Positions 34,498 to 44,974 of a stretch of DNA of 64,000 bases are shown piece by piece (within the stretch, counting starts at the first letter, position 1; each line of letters starts with the position of its first letter). Both the position numbers and the translations under genes were made by a program. Source of the DNA: Septoria linicola (lineage: Eukaryota > Ascomycota > Dothideomycetes > Mycosphaerellales > Mycosphaerellaceae); contig CP099418.1 of assembly GCA_024114885.1 (NCBI GenBank), forward strand, positions 1,426,001 through 1,490,000. The letters are read 5' to 3'. The notes below the pieces were generated by a model. It was not told where the DNA came from and did not search any database. It saw only the letters and a list, made by a program, of their open reading frames with translations.

Positions 34498-35741
34498 ATG
34501 TGCTTCGGAAGCAGCAGCAAAGATGACCCGGACGCAAAGAAGAGCAAGGAGATAGAGAAGCAGTTGCGGGAGGATCAGAAGCGTATGGCCAAGGAGGTCA
34601 AGCTACTTCTGCTCGGTAAGCAGATCAGACGCGTCAACGCGGGCCTCGATCGCGCATTGCCAGCATGCTAACTGCGTTGCTGTAGGTGCCGGTGAATCGG
34701 GGAAATCTACAGTGCTCAAACAAATGCGCCTGATACACACCAAAGGTTTCTCTAAAGAAGAGCGGAAACAATGGAAGGTCACTATATTCCAAAACCTGTT
34801 GCACGCTTTCCAGGTCGTGTTCGGGGCTATGGAAGAGCAGGAAGTTGACTTCGCCGAAGAGAGCAATATCGTACGTCTGTGTAGGTGACAAAAGCGATCG
34901 TATATGACGCTGACATGCTTTAGCGATACGCCGAGATCGTTGCTGCAGATCCGGACATAGGCCCAGAAGACCCAATGCCACTGGACTGCTTGAAGGCTTT
35001 CACTAGCCTGTGGCGAGACGCTGGAGTGCAAACTGCGATCAAGAAAGGCAACGAGTATGCTCTTCACGACAACTTGACCTATTATTTTGCAGACGTCGAG
35101 AAGCTATTTGCTAAGGACTACCTGCCCACGGATCAAGACATCTTGCGAGCACGTCTGCGGACTACCGGGATCAGCGAAACGATTTTCGAGACTGGTAACC
35201 TGACGTACCGCATGTTCGATGTTGGAGGACAGCGATCAGAACGAAAGAAGTGGATCCATGTTTTCGACAACGTTCAAGTCGTACTGTTCCTGGTCGCAAT
35301 CAGCGGATTTGACCATGTGCTCGTTGAAGACCGTAATGGCGTGAGTACCTTTTCCAAGATTCTTCAACCACTTGCACCACTAACACAGGCCAGAACCAAA
35401 TGCACGAGGCGCTCATGCTGTTCGAGAGCATCGCGAATAGCAAGTACTTTGAGAAATCAGCACTCATCTTGTTCTTGAACAAGATTGACCTGTTTCGGGA
35501 AAAGGTACAGTCTGGAAAATCACGAATTCGCCCGCACTTTCCGGACTACTCGGGCGCAGAAAACGATGTCGAGGCCGGACAACAGTTTTTTGCCGACAAG
35601 TTCAGGAATCTGGTACGGGATCCCGAGAAGGATGCCTATGTACACTTCACAAACGCCACCGACACGAACCTCCTCGACAAAACGATGAAGAGTGTACAAG
35701 ACATGATCGTGCAGCGCAATCTGCACAACCTGATGCTGTGA
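34498..35741 (+). CDS. Heterotrimeric G protein alpha subunit, fungal group II
   Basis: Exons 34498-34615, 34686-34870, 34924-35340 and 35394-35741 (introns 70, 53, 53 nt) give 355 residues. G boxes: P-loop GAGESGKST, switch I around RARLRTTGI, switch II DVGGQRSERKKW, FLNKID and FTNATDT. I chose the Met giving MCFGSSS rather than the in-frame upstream Met (34480), because group II fungal G-alphas such as Neurospora GNA-2 start MCFG, with a Cys for palmitoylation, and lack the MGxxxS myristoylation motif of groups I and III. The switch I Arg and switch II Gln, both needed for GTP hydrolysis, are present. It acts at the plasma membrane downstream of seven-TM receptors. The acceptor at 35393 (GGCCAG) restores NQMHEAL. 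Confidence 0.93.
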
Positions 35742-36591
35742 AGCATCTAGGACTTTTTGGTGCGGATACCATTCTTGTGATACCCTGAAGCTCGGGCATC
35801 GGCAGCGCCAGTCGCGTTGCATCTACTAAAGCGTGAGGCGAGAGCGTTGATCCCTTTTTGGCATAGCGAATTCATTTCATGAGCATCAGAGCACAGTCCT
35901 GCAACTCCATCGGAGACGCTCAGATCAACGTCCGACAGTAATGACTCGAATCACGACGCTTTTCGGCGAAAGCATCAAGCGGCCCAACCACCGGATCGAG
36001 TTGGACGTGGGCTACGCAACAAAATGTTGATGATTCTGTTATCAGTGTTTGACACTGCCGAAGCATTCTCTGGAGTATGGAGTGGTAAGTCAGCCGCGCA
36101 TGGGTACCAGGCGACCCATGAAGCGCGCGATGCCGCATTGTTGCGACTGGACTTTGACGTAATGCGCTGAGAGGCCATGCGTAGATGAAAGGGTCCCGTC
36201 CAGGGTCGCGCTTCGCAGCGCAGTATACTAATATTCCGCTGCACTTACTGCACCGCGCTGTCCAGTAAAATAGCGGTTGGAAGTGAGGTTCTTCAAATTA
36301 CGTGCTGGCTGCAGGTATTGCGCGCGCTTCACTTCATTCGCCGGGAACATGCATTAAGAAGCTTCAGATGAGCCCAAACACAATTACACCAACTTCTCCA
36401 CCCTTCTCATACGCGCTGGTGTGTCTTTTCTCCTTTGAACCCCCACGGCTCCGCCCACCGAACGAGCATCAGCCGAATGTTGGAAGATTGGAACGCCAAT
36501 CCTTCATCGCGAAACTGGACCAAGAGCGGCGGCATCAACAAAGGTAAGATATCATCCTCTGGCGGCGGCGGCGCGGTCGGTGGTGGGCGCG
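35742..36591. other. Intergenic upstream of the SET gene
   Basis: Contains the G-alpha 3' flank and the SET-gene promoter. A short open stretch near 36477-36542 (MLEDWNANPSS...) ends at a GTAAGA donor-like site and could be a 5' exon of the SET gene, but the needed acceptor is unclear. Confidence 0.4.
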
Positions 36592-38583
36592 ATGGATCGC
36601 CCATTTGCGGCTTCTGGGTGGGTTCCCACGAAGCCACTCGAGACCTGGGAGCAGCATTACACGGAGGAATTTTTGACAGAGCTTCTGTTGAAGCTTGGGA
36701 CTAACACAAAGCACATTCGTTGCCGTCCTTACGATGCCACCACTTGGATGGCACGCGCCCAAACACTCAGCTTGTTGAGATACCCCGAACTGGCAGTCGG
36801 TGACGCCCACAAGGCCGGTCTTCTGTGCAAGGCTTTGCTGTCTGTGCTTGAAGGCAATACTCGGCCAAACTATCGGCTTGGGGCCAACGCGGGCTTCTGG
36901 ATGAGACACGAAGACCCCGAAGAGGAGTACTATGAAGAACCTCCTGTACCTGTGCAAGATCTTGATCTTGACCTTGACGAGGAGCACGATTCGCAGGCAG
37001 TCAAGTTCGATACTTTGCTATTCCAGGCCGATAAAATCGTCTCGGACAACCTAGAGTACTACCCGAGTGCAGAGATGGTGAGTAGCTCGACTGCCATATG
37101 GCACCAGCATCAAGCATCGCGTTTCTGCCTGTTACCCCAACACTGCTTGTTTTTGTGCTCAGCGGGTTGATGGGACGGTGCAGAGCCGCGTCAGAGGCAG
37201 TGCTGACCTATTGTCAACTGCTATAGGGACGCTACTCGCCGCAGGCATACCCTTGGGTGCAAAAGAGGCACACTTGGCGGACTCCAGAGGTTCTGGATCA
37301 GATCAATCAAGAGTTCAGCTCGACGGCCGAATCTGCCGCGTGCATAGCCAAGAGAAACGCATTCGATGGCGCCACGGATGGTATGAACATTCTAGGGGTC
37401 TTCGCCACGCGTGACATCGCCAAGGGTGAAACGGTTCTCGTTGACCGAAGCAAGATTTTCGTAAGCATCTACAATTACTCCGACGTGTGCCAGCCACTGA
37501 CACTCACAAGGGATGTGCTGGACCCAAGCAAGCGGACCTGATCGTGACGCACTTGGACGATGGAGAGACTGTACAACGGGCCGTCGGAGGAGCAGCAAAT
37601 TTGCATGGCGGACAAGGCTGTAGTGATGTGTTACACCCAAATGACGAGGACGACGACGTCGAGCACGATTTGCGCTGGGTCGGTCTACGATCCTCAAATT
37701 GGTGGCATCGAGCTGTAAGCTGACTTTGTTGCAGATTCGTGACCAGGCAGGTGCAGAGGCTCCCCACATCATCATGACTGCTCGTCTCTTCCTCATTTGT
37801 GTCCAGGATGGCGTTGATCACCCGCTGGACCACAAGTACATCGCGCGCCTGACACCTCATTACCGAAACGGTGTTATGAAGAGCTTCTACCTTGAGAATG
37901 ACTTCAACGTCATGACGCAGGCCCTTCAGCGCTTCGGCATTGATATCTTCGCCAACGAAAACTTCGACACCTGGGTCATCTTCACCGTGGAAGCGCGCGG
38001 CTCCAACAATGCCTGGAGCAACTCGATCGCCTCTTGCTTGAACCCGCTGTTCAGTCTGATCAACCACTCCTGCGAGCCCAATCTGACGTGGAAGACACAT
38101 TCGGATCATCGGTCGTTGCATGTCATGGCACTGAGAGATATCAAGCAGGGAGAACAACTGTTTGTAGAGTACGACGGCTATCAGCACGACGTATCTTACA
38201 AGGAGAGGCGCGAATCGCTGTCCCGGTGGCTGGACGGTGACTGCAAGTGCACAAGATGTGTCAGAGAGGAGCAATTCGAGAAGGAGCTCGAGGCTATCGC
38301 TCGGCGCCGTTCCGACGTGACAAAGAACGTGACAGGTTCTGACTCCGTCTACCACGACGAGGCTGCCGACGCAGTACCGGACCTGAACATTCGGACATCA
38401 GCTTGGGACGATAGCGAGCCAGCCGAGCTTCCGGAGGATGGAGTCGAGGAGGGAAAGTGGGAGACCGTGCGGAAGCGAGCTACTAAGGCAATGGCGGAGA
38501 AGGCGACTGCGAAGAAGAAGAAGAGCAGTGGTAACGGCAGAAAGCACGGAAAGGCTACTAGAAAGGACAGCTTCATGTCTTGA
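36592..38583 (+). CDS. SET-domain protein (putative protein lysine methyltransferase)
   Basis: Model: 36592-37077, 37227-37460, 37511-37678 and 37735-38583 (578 residues). The N-terminal ~160 residues form a helical region seen in some fungal SET proteins. The SET core starts at GVFATRDIAKGETVLVD and continues with CLNPLFSLINHSCEPNLTW (SAM/active-site motif NHSCEPN) and LFVEYDGY; the post-SET Cys cluster is CKCTRC. The tail is Lys/Arg-rich, possibly nuclear. Exons 1, 2 and 4 are secure. Exon 3 is not: its end uses a poor donor (GTCGGT), because the good-looking donor GTAAGC at 37720 would leave an intron of only 15-20 nt. The first intron (149 nt) is also unusually long for this window. The substrate is unknown; SMYD/SET5-like enzymes methylate histones and other proteins. 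Confidence 0.75.
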
Positions 38584-39637
38584 GCTTGAGATGTCTCGAT
38601 TACATCTTGGACCTGTCTTTGCAGCGGCAAAGACTTTGGCTGCGAATAGAGCTCTCGCTGGCTGGGCTTCAGGTTCTCGGCAGTTGGACCTATTATGGAT
38701 TCTGCCATGATTGTGCTTTAGAATAGACCACGGTAGAGAGAATGTTTGAGTGTTCTGATGGCTCCGTTTAGCAATTCTCTTTCCTCTAATGCATCGCTTT
38801 GGCTCCAGGTTGACCCAACCACAGCAGAACTGCACAAATGAGAGGGAGGCCGAAAGTGGAAAGCGCGAGTCATAATGAATGCTTCCCGGCGCTAGCATGT
38901 CTCGTGCCGCATCGTCAACATGTAGTTTCTTGTTTCTAGCACAATCCTTCTTCTTTTTTTCTCAACATCGTAAGCAAACACTTATCCAACCCATACACTC
39001 AACAGATACTGACATCTTCTTCAGCAAGTGCACGGGCATTACGCATATCAGTGAGGATTCGTCGTACGTCGTCGCACTCAATCCACACCTACGAGACACT
39101 CATGACTGACATGTTGACAGCGAGATTGCGTTTTTGCTAGTTGAAAACTATCAACTGACTGCTCTTGTTGGTCTCTTCTGATCGGCAAGGAATTTTTGGT
39201 CCACATCACGCTCTTCTGCTCTGGCATTAGCGGCATCACCTTTTCATCAATTCGCGCGAGGCTTTCACGTGTGCATTGGAGAAGAGAAGTGATCTGAATG
39301 ATGGGCTCGATCGAGACGAGCGGCACACGATCGTCCACACTGAGTAACCCGATCGGCTGGCCAAACACGCGTCAATTGGCAAATACACACGGGGTCAAGC
39401 AAACGCGTGTGCGCGTCTGCAGGTCGGGGCCTCGATCCTCACGGCTTGGCTACCCAGAAGTGAAGTTTGACCTTCAGAAGCCTCAAGGCATAGTCAGACA
39501 TCGTGCTAAGTGGCTGCTCGCTCGCCAGAGATGAAGACGAGGAGCAGCACATTCTCACTTTGTTGCACGTTCAAAACATTGTACAAGAAAGTCTACGCTA
39601 CTGGATATCATTTACACTCGCTGTACACTTTTGTGGC
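38584..39637. other. Convergent intergenic region
   Basis: 1.05 kb between the 3' ends of the SET gene and fumarase. A T-rich run lies near 38945-38965. Nothing else was recognised. Confidence 0.5.
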
Positions 39638-41230
39638 TCATTTCTTCGCCTTTGGCGCAATCATCAACTCCGGTCTGACGACCTCGTCGAACTTCTCCTC
39701 TGGCAGCGCCTTCAACTCCATGGCACTTTCCTTCAGAGAAATGCCCTTCTTGTGGGCATTCTTGGCGACCTTCGACGCCATGTCGTAGCCAATGACTGGG
39801 TTCAAGCAAGTGACCAGCATCAGACTCTCCTTCATGATGGTTGCGATGCGCTCTTCGTTGGCCTCGAGACCGAGCACCAAGTGCTCGCGGAAGCTGTTCA
39901 TTCCGTCGGCGAGAAGTCGAGAAGAGTGGAGCAGGTTGCGAATCATGACTGGCTTGAACACGTTCAGCTCGAAGTTGCCTTGCGAGCCAGCGAAGGTGGT
40001 AGCGGCTTGGTTTCCGAAGACCTGACAGCACAGCATGGTCATGCTCTCACACTGGGTTGGGTTGACCTTGCCTGGCATGATCGATGAACCTGGCTCGTTC
40101 TCTGGCAGGTTCAGCTCACCAAGACCGCAACGTGGACCAGAGCCGAGGAATCGGATGTCCTGCGCAATCTTGAAGAGAGAGGTGGCAAGTGTGTTGAGCT
40201 GGCCATGTGCTTCAACGATGGCATCGTGAGCTGCCAAAGCCTCGAACTTGTTTGGAGCAGTGTAGAACTGATGTCCTGTAAGCTTAGTCACTTCGGTAGC
40301 GATGTCCTCCGCAAAGCCCTCAAACGTATTCAAACCCGTGCCGACTGCAGTTCCACCTTGTGCGAGGAGCCTCAAGCGTGGCAGAGACGACTCCACGCGC
40401 TCAATGCCGTACTCCAGCTGAGTGACATAGCCCGAGAACTCCTGACCAAGAGTCAATGGAGTAGCATCCTGCAGATGTGTTCGTCCGATCTTGATGATCT
40501 TCTCAAATTGTGCCGCCTTGTTGGCAAGAGCTTCCTTCAGATTCTTCAGAGCAGGAAGGAGCGACTCCTCGAAGTCGAGAACTGCAGCGATGTGCATGAC
40601 GGTGGGGAAGGTATCGTTGGAGGAGGCGGACATGTTGACGTGGTCGTTGGGATGCACAGGCTTCTTGCTGCCCATCTGACCGCCCAAAATCTCGATAGCA
40701 CGGTTGGAGATGACCTCGTTGGCGTTCATGTTCGACTGTGTGCCGGAGCCGGTCTGCCACACGACAAGCGGGAAGTGGTCGACAAGCTTTAGCGAAGCGA
40801 CCTCGCTGGCTGCTTGCTGAATGGCCTTCCCAAGCTTAGGGTCCAATCCAAACTTCATGTTGACCGTCGCCGCAGCTCCCTTCAAGACACCAAACGCCCG
40901 CACAATCGGCGGTGGCATACGATCCTGTGGCTGATTGATCTTGAAGTTGCCGAGGGAGCGTTGCGTCTGTGCTCCCCAGTACTTGTCATCTGGCACTTCG
41001 AGCTCGCCGAAGGCGTCGCTTTCTGTTCGTCCCATCCTGGCGGTGCTGGCGAATGTTCGTGCTGATCGTGACGAGAAGATCGAAGTCGATGCTGACGAGG
41101 AAGCAAGAGGTCGAGCTGCGATTCTCACCGAGGAGCTTAAGCTTCTTGCGGGGGCCTTTCGTGGCAGCAGTAGTGCATTGGAGAGTCCAGTCTCTGCAAC
41201 GGACGCCCGCGGCAGCACTGTGCGAAACAT
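39638..41230 (-). CDS. fum1: Fumarate hydratase, class II, mitochondrial
   Basis: A single exon of 530 residues starting at ATG 41230. The frame stays open further upstream to 41401, but that extension is not presequence-like. The N-terminus (MFRTVLPRASV...) is Arg/Ser/Ala-rich and extends ~65 residues before the catalytic domain, consistent with mitochondrial import. A second Met (MGRTESDAFGEL) marks the start of the mature or cytosolic form, fitting the dual localisation known for fungal fumarase. Class II signatures are complete: WQTGSGTQSNMN, SSNDTFPTVMHIA, the GRTHLQDATPLTLGQE catalytic His region and GSSIMPGKVNPTQ. It interconverts fumarate and malate in the TCA cycle, and in the cytosol it limits fumarate during the DNA-damage response. 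Confidence 0.97.
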   Translation of the reverse strand: MFRTVLPRASVAETGLSNALLLPRKAPARSLSSSVRIAARPLASSSASTSIFSSRSARTFASTARMGRTESDAFGELEVPDDKYWGAQTQRSLGNFKINQPQDRMPPPIVRAFGVLKGAAATVNMKFGLDPKLGKAIQQAASEVASLKLVDHFPLVVWQTGSGTQSNMNANEVISNRAIEILGGQMGSKKPVHPNDHVNMSASSNDTFPTVMHIAAVLDFEESLLPALKNLKEALANKAAQFEKIIKIGRTHLQDATPLTLGQEFSGYVTQLEYGIERVESSLPRLRLLAQGGTAVGTGLNTFEGFAEDIATEVTKLTGHQFYTAPNKFEALAAHDAIVEAHGQLNTLATSLFKIAQDIRFLGSGPRCGLGELNLPENEPGSSIMPGKVNPTQCESMTMLCCQVFGNQAATTFAGSQGNFELNVFKPVMIRNLLHSSRLLADGMNSFREHLVLGLEANEERIATIMKESLMLVTCLNPVIGYDMASKVAKNAHKKGISLKESAMELKALPEEKFDEVVRPELMIAPKAKK

Positions 41231-41741
41231 GGTTGATGGAGGATACGCGCCAGTCGTATGAGGGCGACGTGATGTGTCTACGCAGTTCGCGACCTGTTGG
41301 CCTGATGACGGACGAAAGCACAAAACAATTCTTTTCGGAATACATCGGAGATTCAGGGAAGCGTTCGAGTTCCGAAAGCTTGCTTGTCGTACGACCGTCA
41401 TCTACCTTGTACAAGTCTAGTACAAGACAGCCTCGAAACAGACTTGAACTACACACATGCGGATTGCTATTTGATGAAATGGCAGAAGGATGAGATATTC
41501 TCTGAGCCGCCTTCGATCTTGCAGACTAAAGATACCCCGTTAAATACATAAAAACGAGCAGGACACGATGCTAAACATGGCAGATAAGGCGTGCAAGATG
41601 CAGATGCCTTTCAGGCCGATGCTCATCATTCTCAATCAATTGATACAGGTATAATGGTGCTATGGACCCATGCAATTGCTCATCAATTCATCAAAGCATT
41701 GCGACCCGTTCTGGTCGACGTGTGACTGCTAGGTCAATGCT
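41231..41741. other. Intergenic, fumarase promoter and HSP12-type 3' flank
   Basis: 510 nt between two minus-strand genes. Nothing beyond short spurious frames. Confidence 0.5.
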
Positions 41742-42138
41742 CTATTTCTCTGCAAGACGGTCAGCCAAGAACTTTACTCCCAAGGAGGATCTATGGTCGA
41801 CTTACTGTCTCCAAGACCAAGCGCGTCTTTGGCCTGGCCGGCGGCGTTGGAAGCACCATCAGACGCCTGCTGGAAGGTCGACTTCTCTCCCTCTGCAAGC
41901 CTCATCAGTATTCGCGTCCTGGGATTCTGCTGGATGCCCTATCTCACCTGGCTGGGCCTTGCCTGCAACTGAGTCTCCGGTGCCCTTGGCCTTGTCACCG
42001 AGGGACTCGGTGGTCGACTTCTGGCTGTCTGGCTTGACGGCCGAAGCGACCTTGTCGGTGGTGTCTTGGCGCCTGGTTTGAAGTGAGTTGATGATGGAGA
42101 AGTAAGTGATTCGGAGTGACTTACAAGCTGTCGGACAT
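41742..42138 (-). CDS. HSP12/HSP9-family small stress protein
   Basis: Four exons: 42138-42125 (14 nt), 42072-41948, 41892-41806 and 41749-41742 (8 nt including the stop), giving 77 residues; introns are 52, 55 and 56 nt with good donors (GTAAGT, GTGAGA, GTAAGT) and LTGCAG/CCAG-type acceptors, and all phases agree. The product has the family pattern: MSDSLRQDTTDK, then SAVKPDSQKSTTESLGDK, then GKAQPEGEKSTFQQASD and a short Lys end (DKK). HSP12/HSP9 proteins are small, hydrophilic and intrinsically disordered, fold on membranes and are induced by heat, osmotic and stationary-phase stress. No single open frame of length marks this gene; a plus-strand antisense frame covers it. A TATATAA box lies 93 nt upstream. 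Confidence 0.88.
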
Positions 42139-42908
42139 GCTAACTGTTGATTTGAAGTTGATTTGTTCTTTTGTTGTGATGTTATGTGTGTCGATGATGG
42201 AGTATCAGAGTAGACTGGCCATCAGACTCGTTATATAGGCCACGAACGATGGCATCACTTCTCACACTGCGTCGAGGCATTGCAGGTGTTCGCACATGAT
42301 ACACATAGCGCTACGTCAGAAGGCGGGCATGTGTGAACGACATCTTGTTGCAAGCAGCAGAGAGACCCACTCATTGGCTGTCATAGCGGGCAGAACTCCA
42401 TCAGCAGGCCATGTCGCCAACAATCCCTGCAAGCCAGCTTTTCCAAGTCTTGACCCCAACTTATGCAACAGATATTCTGGCATCACTGTGATGCGATGCA
42501 TCAGCTTCCCAGCTACTCATGTGCCAGGCTGCGTGAGTGAGGGCGTGATAGCGTGTGTTACTTACCTAGGCTGTAGTGCTATAATCCTCCTAGTGGTTCG
42601 AACAGCGGCAACAAATGAGCAGTAGTTCCTATGCAAGTCCACCTCAGGACTTGCTCTTTGACACGAGCGCACTGATAGCAAGATACAAGCTACCCAACCT
42701 GCTTTCGTGGTTTGACACACTGCCGCTTCTTCTTTCATAGACTGATGTTTCGCCTACCAACCATGGCACAACAGTACCTGCTGCCTCGACTCATGCACCA
42801 GAAGATCAAATGTGTTGGTCATCCTCCGAGCATGACTTCATACTGATAGCGCACTGGAGACGGCAGATGCTCCATTTGTGTAATGTCGGACTTCCAATGC
42901 TATCTAAG
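42139..42908. other. Promoter region of the HSP12-type gene and lysozyme 3' flank
   Basis: 770 nt. Apart from the TATA box at 42231-42237, only short open frames without features (for example 42296-42625). Confidence 0.5.
42231..42237 (-). promoter_or_regulatory. TATA box of the HSP12-type gene
   Basis: TATATAA on the minus strand, 93 nt upstream of the ATG at 42138, as expected for a strongly inducible stress gene. I did not see an unambiguous AGGGG stress element nearby. Confidence 0.5.
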
Positions 42909-43778
42909 CTAGCAAGGCAAGGCCCCAGTACCTGTGGAGGTCTGGAACAGTCGGACCTCTTCGTTACGGCGTCTGGTCAAGCCGGCCACTACATTTCCGC
43001 CTGATCTGTTCCACTTTGGAAGCTCTTGAGCTGCGACTGTATTCGGATCCTCGCCAGCGTTGAGCCTGCGGACAAGAGTTGATGATCTCATGTTACCACA
43101 TCCGACGTTGAAGGACCACGAGACCAGTGCTCCGTACTGGTTCGCGTTGAGACGTACGCCAGATACCGCAGCTCCAAGGCAAACTTCGAACTCTCGAACG
43201 TCGGACGCCAAAAGCTGTTCGCCTTGCGCCTGGGAGATAGGGTAAGTATAGCCAAGTTCGGTGCAGCCTCTGGTCTCGCAAAGGTGGCCATAGCCGACAG
43301 TAGGAAAGCCAGCTACGTCGCGGTACGGTGTCGCGGAGAAGCCCTCGAAGCCTTTGATGAAGTCGATGATGTTCGGCTGCACTGAAGGTGGGCATTGTCC
43401 TCCACCTCCACCGCCTCCTCCACCACTGCTTCTGATACAGCATTGAATGTCAGAGGAGCCTGGACATAGACCTGAGTACCTAATGATGTGTGTCAGTCAA
43501 AATTATGCAAGACCTCGATCCTCTTACTTTGTGCCAGAGCACGTGGATGCGGACTCGCAGGTACCGCTCACGCCGCTACGACTACAGCGCCCATATGTAC
43601 AGCACTGTATGTTGGATGGTCCTGGGCATAGCCCCGCAGTCGAAGTGCCGCCGCAGGAGCTGAAGGAAATGCAGACACCATTTTGTCCATTTGCGGTACA
43701 GGTCCCATATTGGTACTGCGCAGACACAGACCCCGCCAAAAGAAGGACTGCTGGTGCGAAGAGTGTTGCCAAGAGCAT
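42909..43778 (-). CDS. Secreted GH24 (phage-type) lysozyme with two Cys-rich repeats
   Basis: Exons 43778-43528 and 43479-42909 (48-nt intron) give 273 residues. Layout: signal peptide 1-20 (ends SVSA); two copies of a Cys module with identical spacing, C-x5-C-x8-C-x7-CC, each ending GLCPGxSxIQCC; a run of nine Gly; then the muramidase domain. The domain begins IIDFIKGFEGFS, where the Glu is the catalytic residue of T4/P22-type lysozymes, followed by GFPTVGYGHLC and SWSFNVGCGN, and ends in ALPC. The enzyme would cleave bacterial peptidoglycan outside the cell. Bacterial or phage ancestry is known for fungal GH24; the intron between the repeats shows the gene is adapted to the host. The Cys repeats may bind wall material, but this is inference. 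Confidence 0.9.
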
Positions 43779-44974
43779 GTTAAAGTGGCCTTGCTATCGA
43801 AGGCGTTCTCTGTGAAATGAGATCTCGACGTTGCTCTTTCATCCTCGGGCCATTTATATCTTCTCGTCGGCACAATACCGCGCAGGTACTGTAAAGGCGA
43901 TAGCCATGGTTACATCGTTGCAAGCACTACGAGCAGTGTTATCCTATCTCGAACGAACGTGGTACAATTGTGCTACGCAACCACGCATAGCATCGAATTG
44001 ACTCCCTTGGCGGCCAATCACTCGCTTGCAACTTGAAGTCATTGGTTGAGTCTCTGCGTGCTACTGCACGAGGTTTGCTCCTACCTTTCCAGGTATCAAG
44101 CAAGAATATCAGCTGCCTTCAGCGGCGCATAGTTTGTGCTTCTCGTGTCTTGGTCCTTGAGAGGCAGCTAGATATCGTGGCAATGCCATTCTCGGAGCTT
44201 CGGCCATGTGTACTGCCCTTGCTGACATACGAATCTTTGCACCAGACTTGACACTTCCGTCCAACGCAGACACTGTCACGTAAACAGCTTCCGCTTTGCC
44301 TCACGGGCACATCGAAGTACGAAGACTTTTGGTCCATCGACATTGAGCTTGGCCAAAGTGCACAGCACTGCTCCGCAGGTTGTGGCAAGCTTCGCTTTAG
44401 CACTAGATACCAGGCGTATGCTACAAGCAATGCACAGAATCAGATGTTGTGTGCTTTTGCAGATATTGTAGTGCAATATTAGGAGGCATCGAGCGCCTTC
44501 ATAGTCGTAAGTGGACGTGGCGCTTGTAGATCTTTCTTTGCAGTGACCTGATAGATTGTCTTCTGATATCGCTCAAGACGTTGTCTTCAGTTTTGACTCC
44601 CTCGTGATTATGTATAGAATATCACACCAATACGTGACATCTGATGCCTCTCTGCAGTCTTCTAGCGCAAGGCTTGGTCTGTAGCTGGGAGGCGTTAATG
44701 GAGAGTTGCAGAGGACAGGACGCTGACAACCGCTGAAATCACACCAAGGGCACATTGTTCAGATCGGAGGTCCTGGCAGCCTGACCTCGCAATACTCGTA
44801 TTCTGGTACGCCCTTTTGTCGCGTAGCAAGGAATGTTACGACTGCGAAGATCAGCGTTTCGGATGACAGGTTCTTGTCCGATGTTTGGCATGCTTGACAT
44901 TATAGCCCGGGCCATCCGCTGAGGTCAGACAGTACGTCAGATGCAATTCTCGGAAGCTTGACCCGCCGGCATTG
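43779..44974. other. Intergenic, nothing recognised
   Basis: 1.2 kb upstream of the lysozyme gene. Short open frames only; moderately A/T-rich around 44580-44640. Confidence 0.45.
43853..43858 (-). promoter_or_regulatory. TATA box of the lysozyme gene
   Basis: Minus-strand TATAAA 75 nt upstream of the ATG at 43778. Position and match are good for a regulated secreted-protein gene. Confidence 0.45.

Noticed and set aside
41662..42081. 139-codon plus-strand frame
   Set aside because: Antisense to the four-exon HSP12-type gene, which has family motifs and correct splice phases.
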